Shown one piece after another: positions 1-8,093 of a stretch of 63,915 bases of DNA; within the stretch, counting starts at the first letter, position 1, and every line of letters starts with the position of its first letter. The stretch comes from an uncultured Candidatus Saccharibacteria bacterium. Lineage in GTDB: Bacteria; Patescibacteriota; Saccharimonadia; Saccharimonadales; Saccharimonadaceae. The notes beneath the pieces were generated by a model, which saw nothing but the letters and a program-made list of their open reading frames with translations, was not told the origin of the DNA and did not search any database. The translations under genes and the position numbers were made by a program. The stretch covers positions 1 to 63,915 of the forward strand of contig CALHWE010000016.1 of NCBI GenBank assembly GCA_938036785.1. The letters run 5' to 3'.

Positions 1-1
1 G

Positions 2-181
2 TTGATCGCCCCCAGTGCTAATCTCGAAGGGCAGCCGCCCGCCCGCACTATTGCCGAAGCTCGTGTGTACTTTGGTAATGGTGTCGATTACTATTATGAT
101 GGTGGCACTGTGCCGACTAATACGCCACCATCACGCTTAGTACGAGTGCTATCTGATGGGGTGGTGGAACGACTCAGGTAG
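2..181 (+). CDS. tsaC: Threonylcarbamoyl-AMP synthase (TsaC/Sua5/YrdC), C-terminal end
   Basis: Only the last 59 codons are inside the window. The frame begins LIAPSANLEGQPPA and continues to VERLR before a TAG stop. SAN followed by G-x-PPA, then an EA-x-x-YFG segment and a DGG turn, is the C-terminal signature of the YrdC/Sua5 fold, which makes threonylcarbamoyl-AMP for the t6A37 modification of ANN-decoding tRNAs. The start is beyond the left edge, so the full length and any Sua5 extension cannot be judged. The next gene, trmB, is another tRNA-modification enzyme but has its own promoter. The family call is fairly secure; tsaC versus sua5 naming is not. Confidence 0.75.
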   Translation: MIAPSANLEGQPPARTIAEARVYFGNGVDYYYDGGTVPTNTPPSRLVRVLSDGVVERLR

Positions 182-249
182 GGCATAATAACCTGAGAAA
201 TACTTAGAAGCTTACTCAATGATGTAAGTATTACAACATTTTTTAGAGC

Positions 250-274
250 GGTTCTCACTGTTCGAGTGAGAACC
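250..274. repeat. Perfect 10-bp inverted repeat, 5-base loop
   Basis: GGTTCTCACT and AGTGAGAACC are separated by five bases. The hairpin lies between the tsaC stop and trmB. No T-tract follows it on either strand, so it is not a textbook intrinsic terminator, though it may still end or stabilise the tsaC transcript. Confidence 0.5.
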
Positions 275-356
275 ATGCTAGACAATAGTGAGTTATCATA
301 CCTCACCCAAACAACATAGAGCGTGGGGTTACCCACGAGAGATCATGCGATTCAGG

Positions 357-362
357 TATAAT
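357..362 (+). promoter_or_regulatory. TATAAT -10 box of trmB (leaderless start)
   Basis: A perfect TATAAT sits six bases before the ATG at 369. Transcription would then begin at or next to the start codon. The same spacing recurs at many genes in this window, which is why ATG 369 is preferred over the upstream in-frame start at 288. Confidence 0.6.
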
Positions 363-368
363 AGACTC

Positions 369-1040
369 ATGACATATCTTGACCCTCAGCAATTTATCAT
401 CACTCGCAAACGCAAGAAATATCGCTTTGCTAAGTTCCATAACGCTGCTAACTGCTACGAGTGCGACGAATGGTGCCAGGCAATGCCAGAGGTGCGGCAG
501 AGTGCGACGGTGCTCGAGGTTGGCGCTGGCACCGGGATGTTTAGTGTGGAACTAGCGGCGCAGCACCCAGATGAGGTGTTTGTAGCACTGGATGTTAAGG
601 GCGATCGCTTGCAAAAAGGTGCATATACAGCGCTCGAGCGTGGCATTACCAATGTGCTGTTTGTGCGGGCTCGGGCCGATCAGATTGGCGAGCTCTTTGC
701 TGCTCACTCACTCAAGCAGCTGTGGATAACCTTTCCTGATCCATTCCCCAAGCGGCGCAGCGCTGGCCGGCGTCTTACCCACCCAACATTCTTGCGCCAG
801 TACGAGCAGCTGTTGCGGCCAGGTGGCTCGCTTTTGCTCAAGCATGACGATCGTGATTTCTTTTGCTGGAGCCTGGAGCAGCTCGTTGCTTGTCAGTGGT
901 CGATTTGTGAACTATCTTTCGATCTCCACGAGTCGTCACTACCTGATGAATACAAGACGCTCACCGCCTACGAACAGCGCTGGATGAGTGAGGGGAAAGC
1001 GATTGGCTGTGTGCGAGCGACGACCGGTACTGGCCAGTAG
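369..1040 (+). CDS. trmB: tRNA (guanine-N7-)-methyltransferase
   Basis: TrmB transfers a methyl group from SAM to G46 of the tRNA variable loop. The 223-residue product has the SAM-binding loop EVGAGTG at about residues 50-56 and the family motif FPDPFPKRR at about 122-130, and it begins with the usual RKRKKYRFAKF stretch. Length and motif order match the bacterial family. An upstream in-frame start at 288 exists, but a TATAAT box at 357-362 would lie inside that longer version, so the leaderless start at 369 is favoured. It is convergent with the HD-CYTH gene, with 18 bases between them. The family assignment is firm. Confidence 0.9.
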   Translation: MTYLDPQQFIITRKRKKYRFAKFHNAANCYECDEWCQAMPEVRQSATVLEVGAGTGMFSVELAAQHPDEVFVALDVKGDRLQKGAYTALERGITNVLFVRARADQIGELFAAHSLKQLWITFPDPFPKRRSAGRRLTHPTFLRQYEQLLRPGGSLLLKHDDRDFFCWSLEQLVACQWSICELSFDLHESSLPDEYKTLTAYEQRWMSEGKAIGCVRATTGTGQ

Positions 1041-1058
1041 TACCGCTCCGTAGCAAGA

Positions 1059-2375
1059 TTACATACTCACCTGACTGAGCTCTAGCATGCCGTGTTGCTG
1101 GCTCGCTAGTGCGTTATTTTTGTAGCGTTGATCATAACTAATATCTGTGCTGCACCACTCGGGAGGGCAGAATGTTTCAGCACGTAGTGTTGCCTCGGTC
1201 TCGCGGCCACGAAACTCAACTTCAGCAGTGACGAGCTTTCCTTCAAGGTTGCCATGGTAGATATCAAGCTCGATTGTATGCTCGTTGCTATCAGGATCGG
1301 TGTAGGGTACATAGTAGCGTGTTTTCTCGATGCGCTTGCCCTTGGTGAGTGGCCATAGCGAAGCAAAGGTTGCTTCATTAATAATGATATTTTGCTCATC
1401 TCGCACGACAGTACCGCCCGATTTTACCGTGAGCTCAAAACGTTGCCCATCACCAAAACGCCGGACGCGTGTCTCCGATCCATCACTGCTGTGCGCGAGA
1501 TAGCCCTGACTGATGTCGATATGATCATATGAGTCAATATCTGCTGGTATCTTATCAAGATTGACTAAAAATTTACGCTCAACTTCTTTGAGCTGATTGG
1601 GACGCTCAGGGACGTGAGAACTCATCATGTCGGCAGATTTTTCTTGTGCATAGCATGTCTCAAAATGATAAGCGAGGTTTGCATACAGCTCAGCGAGCTC
1701 AGGAAATTCTGTGCCGAATCGCTGAGTGAAGCTCTCGATGAGCTTGTCGTGTGCTGCTTGCAATTCAGCAAGATTTTTAATGCCATAATCCTCTTCGACT
1801 ACCCGCACCCCTTGCCCAACAATATCCATCGCTACTGGAAGGATCTTATCGACTGCTCGTACAAAGCGTGCTTCGGGTGTGTTTTGTGCTTCGTAGCGCT
1901 CTAGCCCCTGACGCATAACGGGCGGAAGACGCTGTAATAATGTGTGGGCTGCTTGCTGCTCATTTTGTTGTTTAATGGAAAGTTGCACAGGGGTAAGGTC
2001 GAACGTTGCGACATCGCCAGTGGCAATCTCGAGTAGCTCGTGGACAGTTGCAAATTGCTGCACCATATCATTATCCAACTGCGGATAGAGACAGGCGCGT
2101 AATTCTGGCGCAAGGGCGGCAAGCGACCAGCTATGCTCTGCGTCATTCTCGCGCTCGCCACCGGGTTGGCGTGGCACGCGCATTACATCGGCCAAATCGC
2201 AGCTTATCTCCATACTCTGCAGTGCAATATGGCATAGTTGGCTTTGGATAGGTGATGGTGTGATATCTCGTTCGTGTGATATGTGTGGTGGATAATTGTG
2301 TTCTGGCAGCGAGGTCGTTGATGTGTGATTATATTGGTTACTATTGTGGTGACTATTGTATGGCAGGTTATTCAT
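1059..2375 (-). CDS. HD phosphohydrolase-CYTH domain fusion protein
   Basis: The 438-residue protein has two recognisable parts. Residues about 45-245 look like an HD-type phosphohydrolase of the YfbR/HDDC2 kind: AEHSW (79-83), VHELLEIATGD (111-121, HE where HD is usual) and ARFVRAVDK (169-177). Residues about 262-425 are a CYTH/triphosphate-tunnel domain with the ExExK signature EVERK (264-268), TRVRR (302-306), KRIEKTRYYV (347-356) and ELDIYHG (369-375). The first 40 residues are His/Asn/Ser-rich and probably disordered. HD proteins of this group cleave nucleoside monophosphates, and CYTH domains act on or bind triphosphates, so a combined nucleotide or polyphosphate role is a guess. A -10-like TATGGT lies six bases before the ATG. 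Confidence 0.7.
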   Translation of the reverse strand: MNNLPYNSHHNSNQYNHTSTTSLPEHNYPPHISHERDITPSPIQSQLCHIALQSMEISCDLADVMRVPRQPGGERENDAEHSWSLAALAPELRACLYPQLDNDMVQQFATVHELLEIATGDVATFDLTPVQLSIKQQNEQQAAHTLLQRLPPVMRQGLERYEAQNTPEARFVRAVDKILPVAMDIVGQGVRVVEEDYGIKNLAELQAAHDKLIESFTQRFGTEFPELAELYANLAYHFETCYAQEKSADMMSSHVPERPNQLKEVERKFLVNLDKIPADIDSYDHIDISQGYLAHSSDGSETRVRRFGDGQRFELTVKSGGTVVRDEQNIIINEATFASLWPLTKGKRIEKTRYYVPYTDPDSNEHTIELDIYHGNLEGKLVTAEVEFRGRETEATLRAETFCPPEWCSTDISYDQRYKNNALASQQHGMLELSQVSM

Positions 2376-2432
2376 ATCACTACCATAGCGTGCTATAGTA
2401 AATATAGATAGATAGGATAGTTTGAGTCAAAT

Positions 2433-3110
2433 ATGTTTGAGCAAGATACGATTAACCATTATATCCAAAGGCGAATTCTCAGTGTGCTGTGCTATCGTAA
2501 GATGGCTCGCTTTCGTGATCTGCGCCCGCCACGGGTGGATACCAATCTCTTTAGTTATCATCTCAAGGTGCTGATTCGTCACCAGCTTGTCCAAAAAGTG
2601 CCAGGTGGCTATAGCCTGGCACCACGTGGTTTGGCGTATGTCGATCGAGTTAGTACAGACAATATGCTGGTTCGAACCCAACCTAAAATCGTAACCATGC
2701 TAGTGGTGCAAAATAGTAATGGTGATGTCTTACTCCAACAGCGCACTAAGCAGCCCTACATTGATACCTGGACGCTCCCTTACGGCAAGCTCCACATTGA
2801 TGACAGATCTATCCAAGCAGCAGCTCAGCGTGAAGCGGCGGAGAAACTTGGCGCTGTGGATCTAGTACTGCAGCATGCGGGCGAATGCTATATTCGTGTT
2901 TGGGCAGACAAGGCAATTCTCTCAACCACGCTTGCTCATGTATTTTATGGGACGACTGATGATATCACTCCGCACGAACGGCTCATTTGGGCGCGCCCAC
3001 ACAAACTGGCGCAGTACACGCTTGCACCGGCGGTGGAGCAGATTGTAGCGCGGGCATTCTTTCGCGATCCATACTTTTTTGAGGAGTTTGACGACGTTTT
3101 AGATCAATAA
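2433..3110 (+). CDS. Winged-helix + NUDIX-fold protein with degenerate Nudix box
   Basis: 225 residues. About residues 1-72 look like a winged helix-turn-helix (LFSYHLKVLIRHQLVQK, then the wing GGYSLAPRG). Residues about 85-220 resemble a NUDIX domain (VTMLVVQNSNGDVLLQQR, then DTWTLPYGKL). The Nudix box near 118-141 is imperfect: it has one residue too many before REAAEKLG, D in place of the first Glu, and K in place of the second Glu of the EE pair. Metal-dependent hydrolysis may therefore be lost, leaving a ligand-sensing regulator, as proposed for NrtR-like proteins, which have the reverse domain order. The mazG-like gene follows after 12 bases, suggesting one transcript for nucleotide housekeeping. 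Fold call moderate; function unknown. Confidence 0.6.
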   Translation: MFEQDTINHYIQRRILSVLCYRKMARFRDLRPPRVDTNLFSYHLKVLIRHQLVQKVPGGYSLAPRGLAYVDRVSTDNMLVRTQPKIVTMLVVQNSNGDVLLQQRTKQPYIDTWTLPYGKLHIDDRSIQAAAQREAAEKLGAVDLVLQHAGECYIRVWADKAILSTTLAHVFYGTTDDITPHERLIWARPHKLAQYTLAPAVEQIVARAFFRDPYFFEEFDDVLDQ

Positions 3111-3122
3111 CAAGGAGGATAT

Positions 3123-3464
3123 ATGAAGATCGACGACTACGCACAGCAAGCAATCACTACCCTGAGCAGTGACTATGCCTACGGTGATGCCAATGCCCAA
3201 CTAATGGGTATGGTGCTAGGTCTGGGCGGTGAATCGGGTGAGGTGCTTGAGAAGTTTAAAAAGTTACTACGCGACCAACAGGGCACAATAACCGAGACAG
3301 ATAAGCAGGCAATCATTAAGGAGCTGGGTGATATTTTGTGGTATGTAACGGCAGTGGCACACCTGCTTGGTTCAAGTCTTGAGGAGGTCGCTCAGCGTAA
3401 TAACGCCAAGCTCGCCAGCCGCCAGCAGCGCGGTCAGCTGCGGGGTAGTGGGGATGACCGGTAG
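3123..3464 (+). CDS. MazG-like nucleotide pyrophosphohydrolase
   Basis: 113 residues with the all-alpha MazG pattern: GGESGEVLEK (residues 35-44, the EXXE metal motif) and KELGDILWYVTAVA, which supplies the second metal-binding E/D pair. Such enzymes hydrolyse NTPs or dNTPs to monophosphates and pyrophosphate, often cleaning up modified nucleotides. A strong ribosome-binding site, AAGGAGG, precedes the ATG, as expected for an internal operon gene behind the NUDIX-like protein. Length fits the single-domain MazG-like family rather than full MazG. Confidence 0.75.
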   Translation: MKIDDYAQQAITTLSSDYAYGDANAQLMGMVLGLGGESGEVLEKFKKLLRDQQGTITETDKQAIIKELGDILWYVTAVAHLLGSSLEEVAQRNNAKLASRQQRGQLRGSGDDR

Positions 3465-3570
3465 GTTGTGTATGGTTTGAGAATGCTGTAATGCATTGTA
3501 GCTACCGACAGTAGGTGAACACGTGTCAATGTCATTCGTGATGGGTGTGGATAGCATGAGGTAAGTGTAC

Positions 3571-4833
3571 CTACCCTTCTTGCGCGAGCCGCTGTCGTAC
3601 CCAGCCATCAATCGTACCTGCTCCCATGCAGAGCACAAGCTTGCCCTCAGCGCGGGCAGTTTGGATGGCGTGCCACAAGGTATCATCGAGCTCGGCATAG
3701 TGAACGCTACTACGGTTTGTTAGTTGCTCAGTAAGTTGCTGCGGGGTGAGGATGGATAGAGCTGGGTCTTCGCGGCTGAGGTAGGTTGGCAGCCAATAGA
3801 TTTGCTCGGCGCGCTCCATACAGTCGGTGTATTGCTGACGGATCTCATGCTGACGGACGTTTTGATGTGGCTGATATACCAGCACAACGTGGTCGGACAA
3901 TTCTCGTGCCATTTGCAATGTCGCGGCGATTTCTACCGGGTGGTGGCCATAATCGCTATACAGCCCAGTCCCAAGCCGCTCAAAGCGTCGCTGCACTCCC
4001 GGGAAGGTATTGATAGCCGCTCGAATGTGCTCGGGTGAGCCAAGCCTGAGCTGCTTGCACGCCGTTGCCACCAGTGTTGCGTTTGCTCGGTTGTGGGCCC
4101 CTGCGAGGGTAAATTGCTGTACATCCTCATCTTCCAAGACACGCGCCCGCCGCCGTGGTGGCACAACGCCTGCGTCGGCATCGCGCTGCCACATGATGGT
4201 ATATTCGCTCTGCTCGAGGAAGCGGCTGAAGGCATCGGTGTAATCCTGCTTGGTAGGGTAGGTGTCCGGGTGGTCGTAGTCAACAGAGGTCAGCAGCGTG
4301 AGATAAGGGTGGAATTGCAAAAAGTTGCGGTCAAACTCATCACACTCATACACAAAGTAGCGACTGCCTGGCACATAGTGGCCACTGGGACCAAAGCTCA
4401 ATGTTGTACCCACCGAGTAACTCACTGGCTCGCCCAGCTGACGCAGCGCCCACACCATCAGGCCAGTTGTTGTCGTCTTGCCGTGGGTACCAGCGATGGC
4501 GATGAGCTGGAGGTCTTTCTCGTTGATGAGATAAGTGAGGAGCTCGTCGCGCTTAGCGGTATAGATGCCAAGTCGGTGTGCTAAGACGAGCTCGGGGTGA
4601 TCGGGTGGTAAAGCTGCAGTATAGATAAACCAATCGATGGGAGTTTGTTGATGGCGATAGGCCAGGTATTCGCCTGTTTGGTCTTGTGAGACGGAGATGC
4701 CACGCTGCTCGAGTTCTTGTGTCTCGAGTCCAATGTGGCTATCCGAGCCAAGCACATGGTGCCCTGCATCGTGTGCCAACTCAGCCAATGGCCCCAGGCC
4801 CACGCCGCCGATTCCAGAGAAGTAGATATTCAT
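3571..4833 (-). CDS. murC: UDP-N-acetylmuramate--L-alanine ligase
   Basis: MurC adds L-alanine to UDP-MurNAc, the first amino acid of the peptidoglycan stem peptide. The 420-residue product begins MNIYFSGIGGVGLGPLA, a Rossmann-like N-terminus typical of MurC. It then has the ATP-binding loop GTHGKTTTT, the ECDEFDRNFL segment and the SVDYDHPDTY motif of the central ligase domain. The frame is open further upstream, but a TACAAT -10 box overlaps the earlier ATG and ends seven bases before ATG 4833, so this start was chosen. At 420 residues it is slightly shorter than many MurC. Mpl-type recycling ligase is an alternative but less likely. Confidence 0.85.
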   Translation of the reverse strand: MNIYFSGIGGVGLGPLAELAHDAGHHVLGSDSHIGLETQELEQRGISVSQDQTGEYLAYRHQQTPIDWFIYTAALPPDHPELVLAHRLGIYTAKRDELLTYLINEKDLQLIAIAGTHGKTTTTGLMVWALRQLGEPVSYSVGTTLSFGPSGHYVPGSRYFVYECDEFDRNFLQFHPYLTLLTSVDYDHPDTYPTKQDYTDAFSRFLEQSEYTIMWQRDADAGVVPPRRRARVLEDEDVQQFTLAGAHNRANATLVATACKQLRLGSPEHIRAAINTFPGVQRRFERLGTGLYSDYGHHPVEIAATLQMARELSDHVVLVYQPHQNVRQHEIRQQYTDCMERAEQIYWLPTYLSREDPALSILTPQQLTEQLTNRSSVHYAELDDTLWHAIQTARAEGKLVLCMGAGTIDGWVRQRLAQEG

Positions 4834-4976
4834 ACCTTCCATTGTACCGCCTCTGGCACAAAACCACCAGAGGTAGCTAAGGAGTGCGATCGCTCCACCT
4901 CGCGCTACTGGGTTCAATATTGAGGCTATGCTATACTAGAGCCAAAGCATAAGTGGGCATACGTAGGGTACATAGT

Positions 4977-5612
4977 ATGGCAAACAAACAGCAAGTCAAG
5001 CGGTCGATGAAGCGACTCCGGCGCATCAAGATGTGGCACCTGGTGCTACTGCTTATGGTGCTGCTCGTGCTGTCGGCAACCTTTTTGCGACTCAATAATG
5101 TGGGGATGACCGAGCGGCGACGGGCAGTTCTCTCGGCAGATAAGGCGGGCAATATGGAGCAGATTCGCCAGCGAATCGCCGACCTCCAGCAGTATTCCTC
5201 TGCCCATATGAATGCCGATACTGGCCCAATTTACCTGCAAGAGCAGTACAATCGCGATGTCAAGGCTGCGCTAAACGCCTCCATGAGCACCACCAACCGC
5301 GCCGGCCAAACCGCCAACGCCAAGGCTGATGCAGTGTGTAAGCCACGGTTCCGCAGCTGGTCGATAGAATACGTGCGCTGCGTCTACGAGGAGCTCGGCA
5401 AGCTTAGTAGCACCAATGCTGGCCTCCAAACTGCCAAAATGCCCGACACCAGCCTCTACCACTACAACTTCAGCGCACCGCTATGGTCGCCCGATTTCGC
5501 TGGCTGGACGATTCTCCTCACCGGCGTGGTTATCTCAGCCATTCTTGGGCGTATTGTGGGGATGATTATTTTGCGGATTATGCTGCGCATTCAGTATCGA
5601 GCGGCGAAATAA
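4977..5612 (+). CDS. Membrane protein with two TM segments, unknown function
   Basis: 211 residues if translation starts at ATG 4977; an in-frame GTG at 4953 would add eight. A basic N-terminus (KRSMKRLRRIK) precedes a TM helix at about residues 20-37. A long, mostly helical extracytoplasmic stretch follows, with two cysteines (VCKPRFRSW and RCVYEEL) that could form a disulfide. A second TM helix lies near the C-terminus (about 179-203). The positive-inside rule puts both ends in the cytoplasm. A TATACT box at 4932-4937 is a likely -10. I do not recognise the family. Confidence 0.55.
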   Translation: MANKQQVKRSMKRLRRIKMWHLVLLLMVLLVLSATFLRLNNVGMTERRRAVLSADKAGNMEQIRQRIADLQQYSSAHMNADTGPIYLQEQYNRDVKAALNASMSTTNRAGQTANAKADAVCKPRFRSWSIEYVRCVYEELGKLSSTNAGLQTAKMPDTSLYHYNFSAPLWSPDFAGWTILLTGVVISAILGRIVGMIILRIMLRIQYRAAK

Positions 5613-5830
5613 ATAGCAAAAAAATAAAAAACTACAACATAATTTACAACACGTACAACACGCAAGATGGCCGTGAGCGAGCGTTCGCTCGGTGCTCCAT
5701 AAAATTTATGCTTGACCCCTGTTTATCGTACAAAAATAGTACCAACATCTATCATACACAATAACCATAAGCAAAAAACAAAATTGCTTACCCTTAGCCG
5801 TCATCTCTGTAAAAAATCGCTATCAAAGTG

Positions 5831-5859
5831 TTGACATCCATTTTATGAGCATGTAGGCT
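5831..5859 (+). promoter_or_regulatory. Sigma-70-type promoter of the 82-aa gene
   Basis: TTGACA at 5831-5836, a 17-base spacer, then TAGGCT at 5854-5859. The AGGAGG ribosome-binding site of the 5891 gene follows. The preceding 5613-5830 stretch is A-rich, contains a small GAGCGA/TCGCTC hairpin, and shows no gene. Confidence 0.5.
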
Positions 5860-5890
5860 AGGTTTTGTAAGATCAAATAGGAGGAGCACT

Positions 5891-6139
5891 ATGGCTTACG
5901 AATATACTAGTTCGAATGGTACTACATACTACTTGCACACGCAAAAAGATGCGGTATTGCGCGGTGGCGTAAAGCGGACGATTTACTACTTTTGCAAATC
6001 ACCAAACAACGGCAAGGGTGAGCCGTGTGACATGCCTGAGGGCTACTACGTGAAGGAACACTCACGCAACAAATTCCCCTTTGCTGCCAAGAAAGATGCG
6101 GCAAAGCCCACCAAGAAGGCTGCTAAGGCAACCAAATAA
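5891..6139 (+). CDS. Small basic protein, unknown function
   Basis: 82 residues, with a strong ribosome-binding site (AGGAGG) and a clear terminator behind it, so it is probably well expressed as a single-gene unit. Residues about 1-60 have the look of a short, widespread bacterial protein type (TTYYLHTQK, then RTIYYF, then MPEGYYVKE). Two cysteines (FCKSPNNGKGEPCD) are unusual for it. The last 20 residues are a Lys/Ala tail (AAKPTKKAAKATK) resembling nucleic-acid-binding tails of histone-like proteins. The family resemblance is from memory; no function can be assigned. Confidence 0.65.
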   Translation: MAYEYTSSNGTTYYLHTQKDAVLRGGVKRTIYYFCKSPNNGKGEPCDMPEGYYVKEHSRNKFPFAAKKDAAKPTKKAAKATK

Positions 6140-6157
6140 CCCGGACACTTGTATATA

Positions 6158-6193
6158 GAAAAAGACCTTTCTGTAACAGAAGGGTCTTTTTTT
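6158..6193 (+). terminator. Rho-independent terminator after the 82-aa gene
   Basis: AAAGACCTTTCTG and CAGAAGGGTCTTT flank a three-base loop and run into TTTTTTT. Confidence 0.85.
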
Positions 6194-6483
6194 GTTGAAC
6201 TTAGTGCAAGAAGGGCTACACAGCAAGTAGAGTATGAGATGAAGTAAGCCGCGAGCCTATACCGCGTGACGATAACTAAGTTTGCATAGAGAAGTACGCT
6301 CTCACACCACTCAGAGCGCTAGAGCGCGATGTTTGGCATGAATTGTGGCTTTTCTCTCATTTTGTACCTCTCGCAGCGAGAGGGGTATGAGAGGGGGGTT
6401 GAGCAAGGCAAAGGCACTTGTAGAACTGGATGCTGGTGGCGCTGCGTACCGAGAGGTAAATAATTTTATACCGTTTGCATATA
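6194..6483. other. Gene-poor stretch with a nested 40-base hairpin
   Basis: No convincing coding frame. At 6354-6393 two nested inverted repeats stack: CTCTCAT/ATGAGAG outside and CCTCTCG/CGAGAGG around a CAG loop. A smaller GCGCT/AGCGC hairpin lies near 6317-6328. On the minus strand a TATAAA-like box occurs near 6465-6470. The stretch could encode a small structured RNA, but strand and ends cannot be fixed. Confidence 0.35.
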
Positions 6484-6508
6484 CTAAAACACGCCACTAT
6501 GGGCGTGC
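6484..6508 (-). terminator. Terminator of the minus-strand tRNA(CAU)
   Basis: On the minus strand CACGCC and GGCGTG flank a six-base loop and are followed by TTTTAG, directly downstream of the tRNA at 6527-6602. Confidence 0.7.
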
Positions 6509-6526
6509 TATGACTAATCTTTGCAA

Positions 6527-6602
6527 TGGTGGGGGCGGCTGGACTTGAACCAGCGGCCAACAGGTTATGAGCCCGCTGCTCTGACCACTGAGCTACGCCC
6601 CC
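6527..6602 (-). tRNA. tRNA with CAU anticodon, probably tRNA-Ile2 (lysidine substrate)
   Basis: A complete cloverleaf of 76 bases with encoded CCA: acceptor GGGGGCG/CGCCCCC, D arm GCTC/GAGC, anticodon loop CTCATAA, T arm GCTGG/CCAGC. The acceptor pair is G1-C72, so it is not the initiator. The D loop and T arm are closer to remembered E. coli tRNA-Ile2(CAU) than to elongator tRNA-Met, and a separate elongator candidate exists at 8765-8841. The Ile2 identity is therefore an inference; tilS, which would convert C34 to lysidine, is 4 kb away. Confidence 0.85.
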
Positions 6603-6645
6603 AGATCACTTGCCACATTATACCGTATTGTTGGTGTATATGCTA

Positions 6646-7302
6646 CTAGTAGTCGAGTTTCTTAGGGGTTTTTGGTAGTTTTGGACGCACTACATATTCT
6701 CCAGCGGCGGCATCCTGGGGGCTGAACAATCTTTCTTGTGCACTTCGCTTTGGCCTATTGCTGCGCTGAGCGGCGGTTTGGGATGGGTGAGTGGCTTGTG
6801 CTGCTTCTTTCACTTCGCGGCGGATACGCATACGCTTCAGGACAATCTTGTCGAACTGCGCATCACGATTGGTGCGTGCCTCGGCATACTGCTCTGGTGT
6901 CATCCCGAGTGACTCTGCAATAGCAATGTCAAGATCATACCAGGCTGCGGTACGTTTCTCTTTGAGTGTTTTGCTTCGTGGGTGCTGTGCAACCTGATGA
7001 TCGTAGCTATTGATGATTATTTGGAGAGCGTAGAGGTCTTCGCGTGTTGGCTGAGTGGACTGCTCACAAGGTGAGGGTGTCTCAGCCTGTGCTTGGGGTG
7101 GGGCGTCTGGTGCGTGAGAAGATGCTGGCAATCCATCATTCTCTAAATCGGCTAAGAGATCACCTTGCTTGCCGTTTTTTTGTAGTAATAATGCTGCACG
7201 TCCTAATATTGCAGTGGCGGATCCTATTACCGTTTCTGGTAATACTAAAGACTCTGGGCTGCGTTGCCAAGCAGCCTCTTGAGAAGGTTGTTTGTATGTC
7301 AT
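6646..7302 (-). CDS. Hypothetical protein, charged and partly disordered
   Basis: 218 residues from ATG 7302. The frame is open further upstream, but a promoter (TTGCCA, 17 bases, TATAAC) sits directly before this ATG. Residues about 45-90 are Pro/Gln/Ser-rich and probably disordered. Residues about 92-165 look helical (REDLYALQIIINSYDHQ, then TPEQYAEARTNRDAQFDK). The C-terminus is basic and Pro/Lys-rich (RPKLPKTPKKLDY), which suggests nucleic-acid or ribosome association but does not show it. No known domain is recognised. Confidence 0.5.
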   Translation of the reverse strand: MTYKQPSQEAAWQRSPESLVLPETVIGSATAILGRAALLLQKNGKQGDLLADLENDGLPASSHAPDAPPQAQAETPSPCEQSTQPTREDLYALQIIINSYDHQVAQHPRSKTLKEKRTAAWYDLDIAIAESLGMTPEQYAEARTNRDAQFDKIVLKRMRIRREVKEAAQATHPSQTAAQRSNRPKRSAQERLFSPQDAAAGEYVVRPKLPKTPKKLDY

Positions 7303-7311
7303 CTTGCATTG

Positions 7312-7340
7312 GTTATAGCACAGAGGTCGACACCTGGCAA
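7312..7340 (-). promoter_or_regulatory. Promoter of the 6646-7302 gene
   Basis: On the minus strand TTGCCA (7340-7335), a 17-base spacer, then TATAAC (7317-7312), part of an extended TGCTATAAC. The ATG lies nine bases further on, giving a leaderless or nearly leaderless mRNA. Confidence 0.6.
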
Positions 7341-7441
7341 GTCTATGAGCGATTTTTAACCAAAATTGTGGTGCGCAGCGTGTTTTTTTGCTGGCCGCAG
7401 CTTTTGCAGCAACTGCGTGGTCTACGGTATAATAGAAGCCT

Positions 7442-7900
7442 ATGAAGTTTGTGTTCAGCGACACTACCAAGCGCCACATCATCTACAAGATCAAGCATGA
7501 TTATCTCCAGCTCAACACCATTGTGCTGGCGCTTGCGCTCGTGATTGCGACATACCTTGCCTGGCAGTCGGTGGCACGTCTCCAGCAGAACTATACGCAG
7601 CAGCGCGAGCTAGAAACGAAACGGCGGCAGCTCGTCCTTACCGAGCTTGAGACACAAACGCTGCAATACCAAAAGAACTTCCGCGAGAGTGACGAATATA
7701 AAGAGCTTGCTGCTCGTGAGAAACTTGGCCTAGTGGCACCTGGCGAGAAGGTGATTGTGCTACCTAAGAATAGCGCTGAGGCGCACGATCCACCAACCGA
7801 CAAGCCCGCTAACCCCGATGCACAGAGTAGCAACTTCGAGCAGTGGGTGACCTTCCTCTTTGGTGGTGCAGCCGAGCAGGCTCAGCAAAAGGATAAATAA
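7442..7900 (+). CDS. Septum formation initiator, DivIC/FtsB-like
   Basis: 152 residues: a short basic cytoplasmic N-terminus, one TM helix at about residues 24-42, a coiled coil at about 45-80 (QQNYTQQRELETKRRQL), then SDEYKELAAREKLGLVAPGE at about 81-100, the hallmark end of the FtsB/DivIC family. These proteins form the FtsQLB/DivIB-FtsL-DivIC complex that activates septal wall synthesis. The tail beyond about residue 105 is Pro/Asp-rich and ends in an amphipathic segment. TATAAT at 7428-7433 lies eight bases before the ATG, so the mRNA is probably leaderless. Whether it is DivIC, FtsB or a single protein doing both jobs cannot be told. Confidence 0.8.
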   Translation: MKFVFSDTTKRHIIYKIKHDYLQLNTIVLALALVIATYLAWQSVARLQQNYTQQRELETKRRQLVLTELETQTLQYQKNFRESDEYKELAAREKLGLVAPGEKVIVLPKNSAEAHDPPTDKPANPDAQSSNFEQWVTFLFGGAAEQAQQKDK

Positions 7901-7941
7901 CAAGCGGGGAGCGGAAATCTTGACATTCAGGTGTTAAATCC

Positions 7942-7971
7942 TTGACAACTGGCATTCATCACTGGTAGAAT
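7942..7971 (+). promoter_or_regulatory. Promoter of the initiator tRNA
   Basis: TTGACA at 7942-7947, an 18-base spacer, TAGAAT at 7966-7971, about 11 bases before the tRNA. A second TTGACA at 7920-7925 may be a spare -35. Confidence 0.6.
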
Positions 7972-7982
7972 AAGAACCGTAA

Positions 7983-8061
<79 letters not shown>

Positions 8062-8067
8062 GGTAAG

Positions 8068-8093
8068 AACCCTACCACACGGTAGGGTTTTTG
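8068..8093 (+). terminator. Terminator after tRNA-fMet
   Basis: AACCCTACC and GGTAGGGTT around a four-base loop, followed by TTT. Confidence 0.8.

Noticed and set aside
4953..4976. GTG start at 4953 for the two-TM protein
   Set aside because: The ATG at 4977 begins a typical basic N-terminus; the eight added residues show nothing conserved. It cannot be fully excluded.
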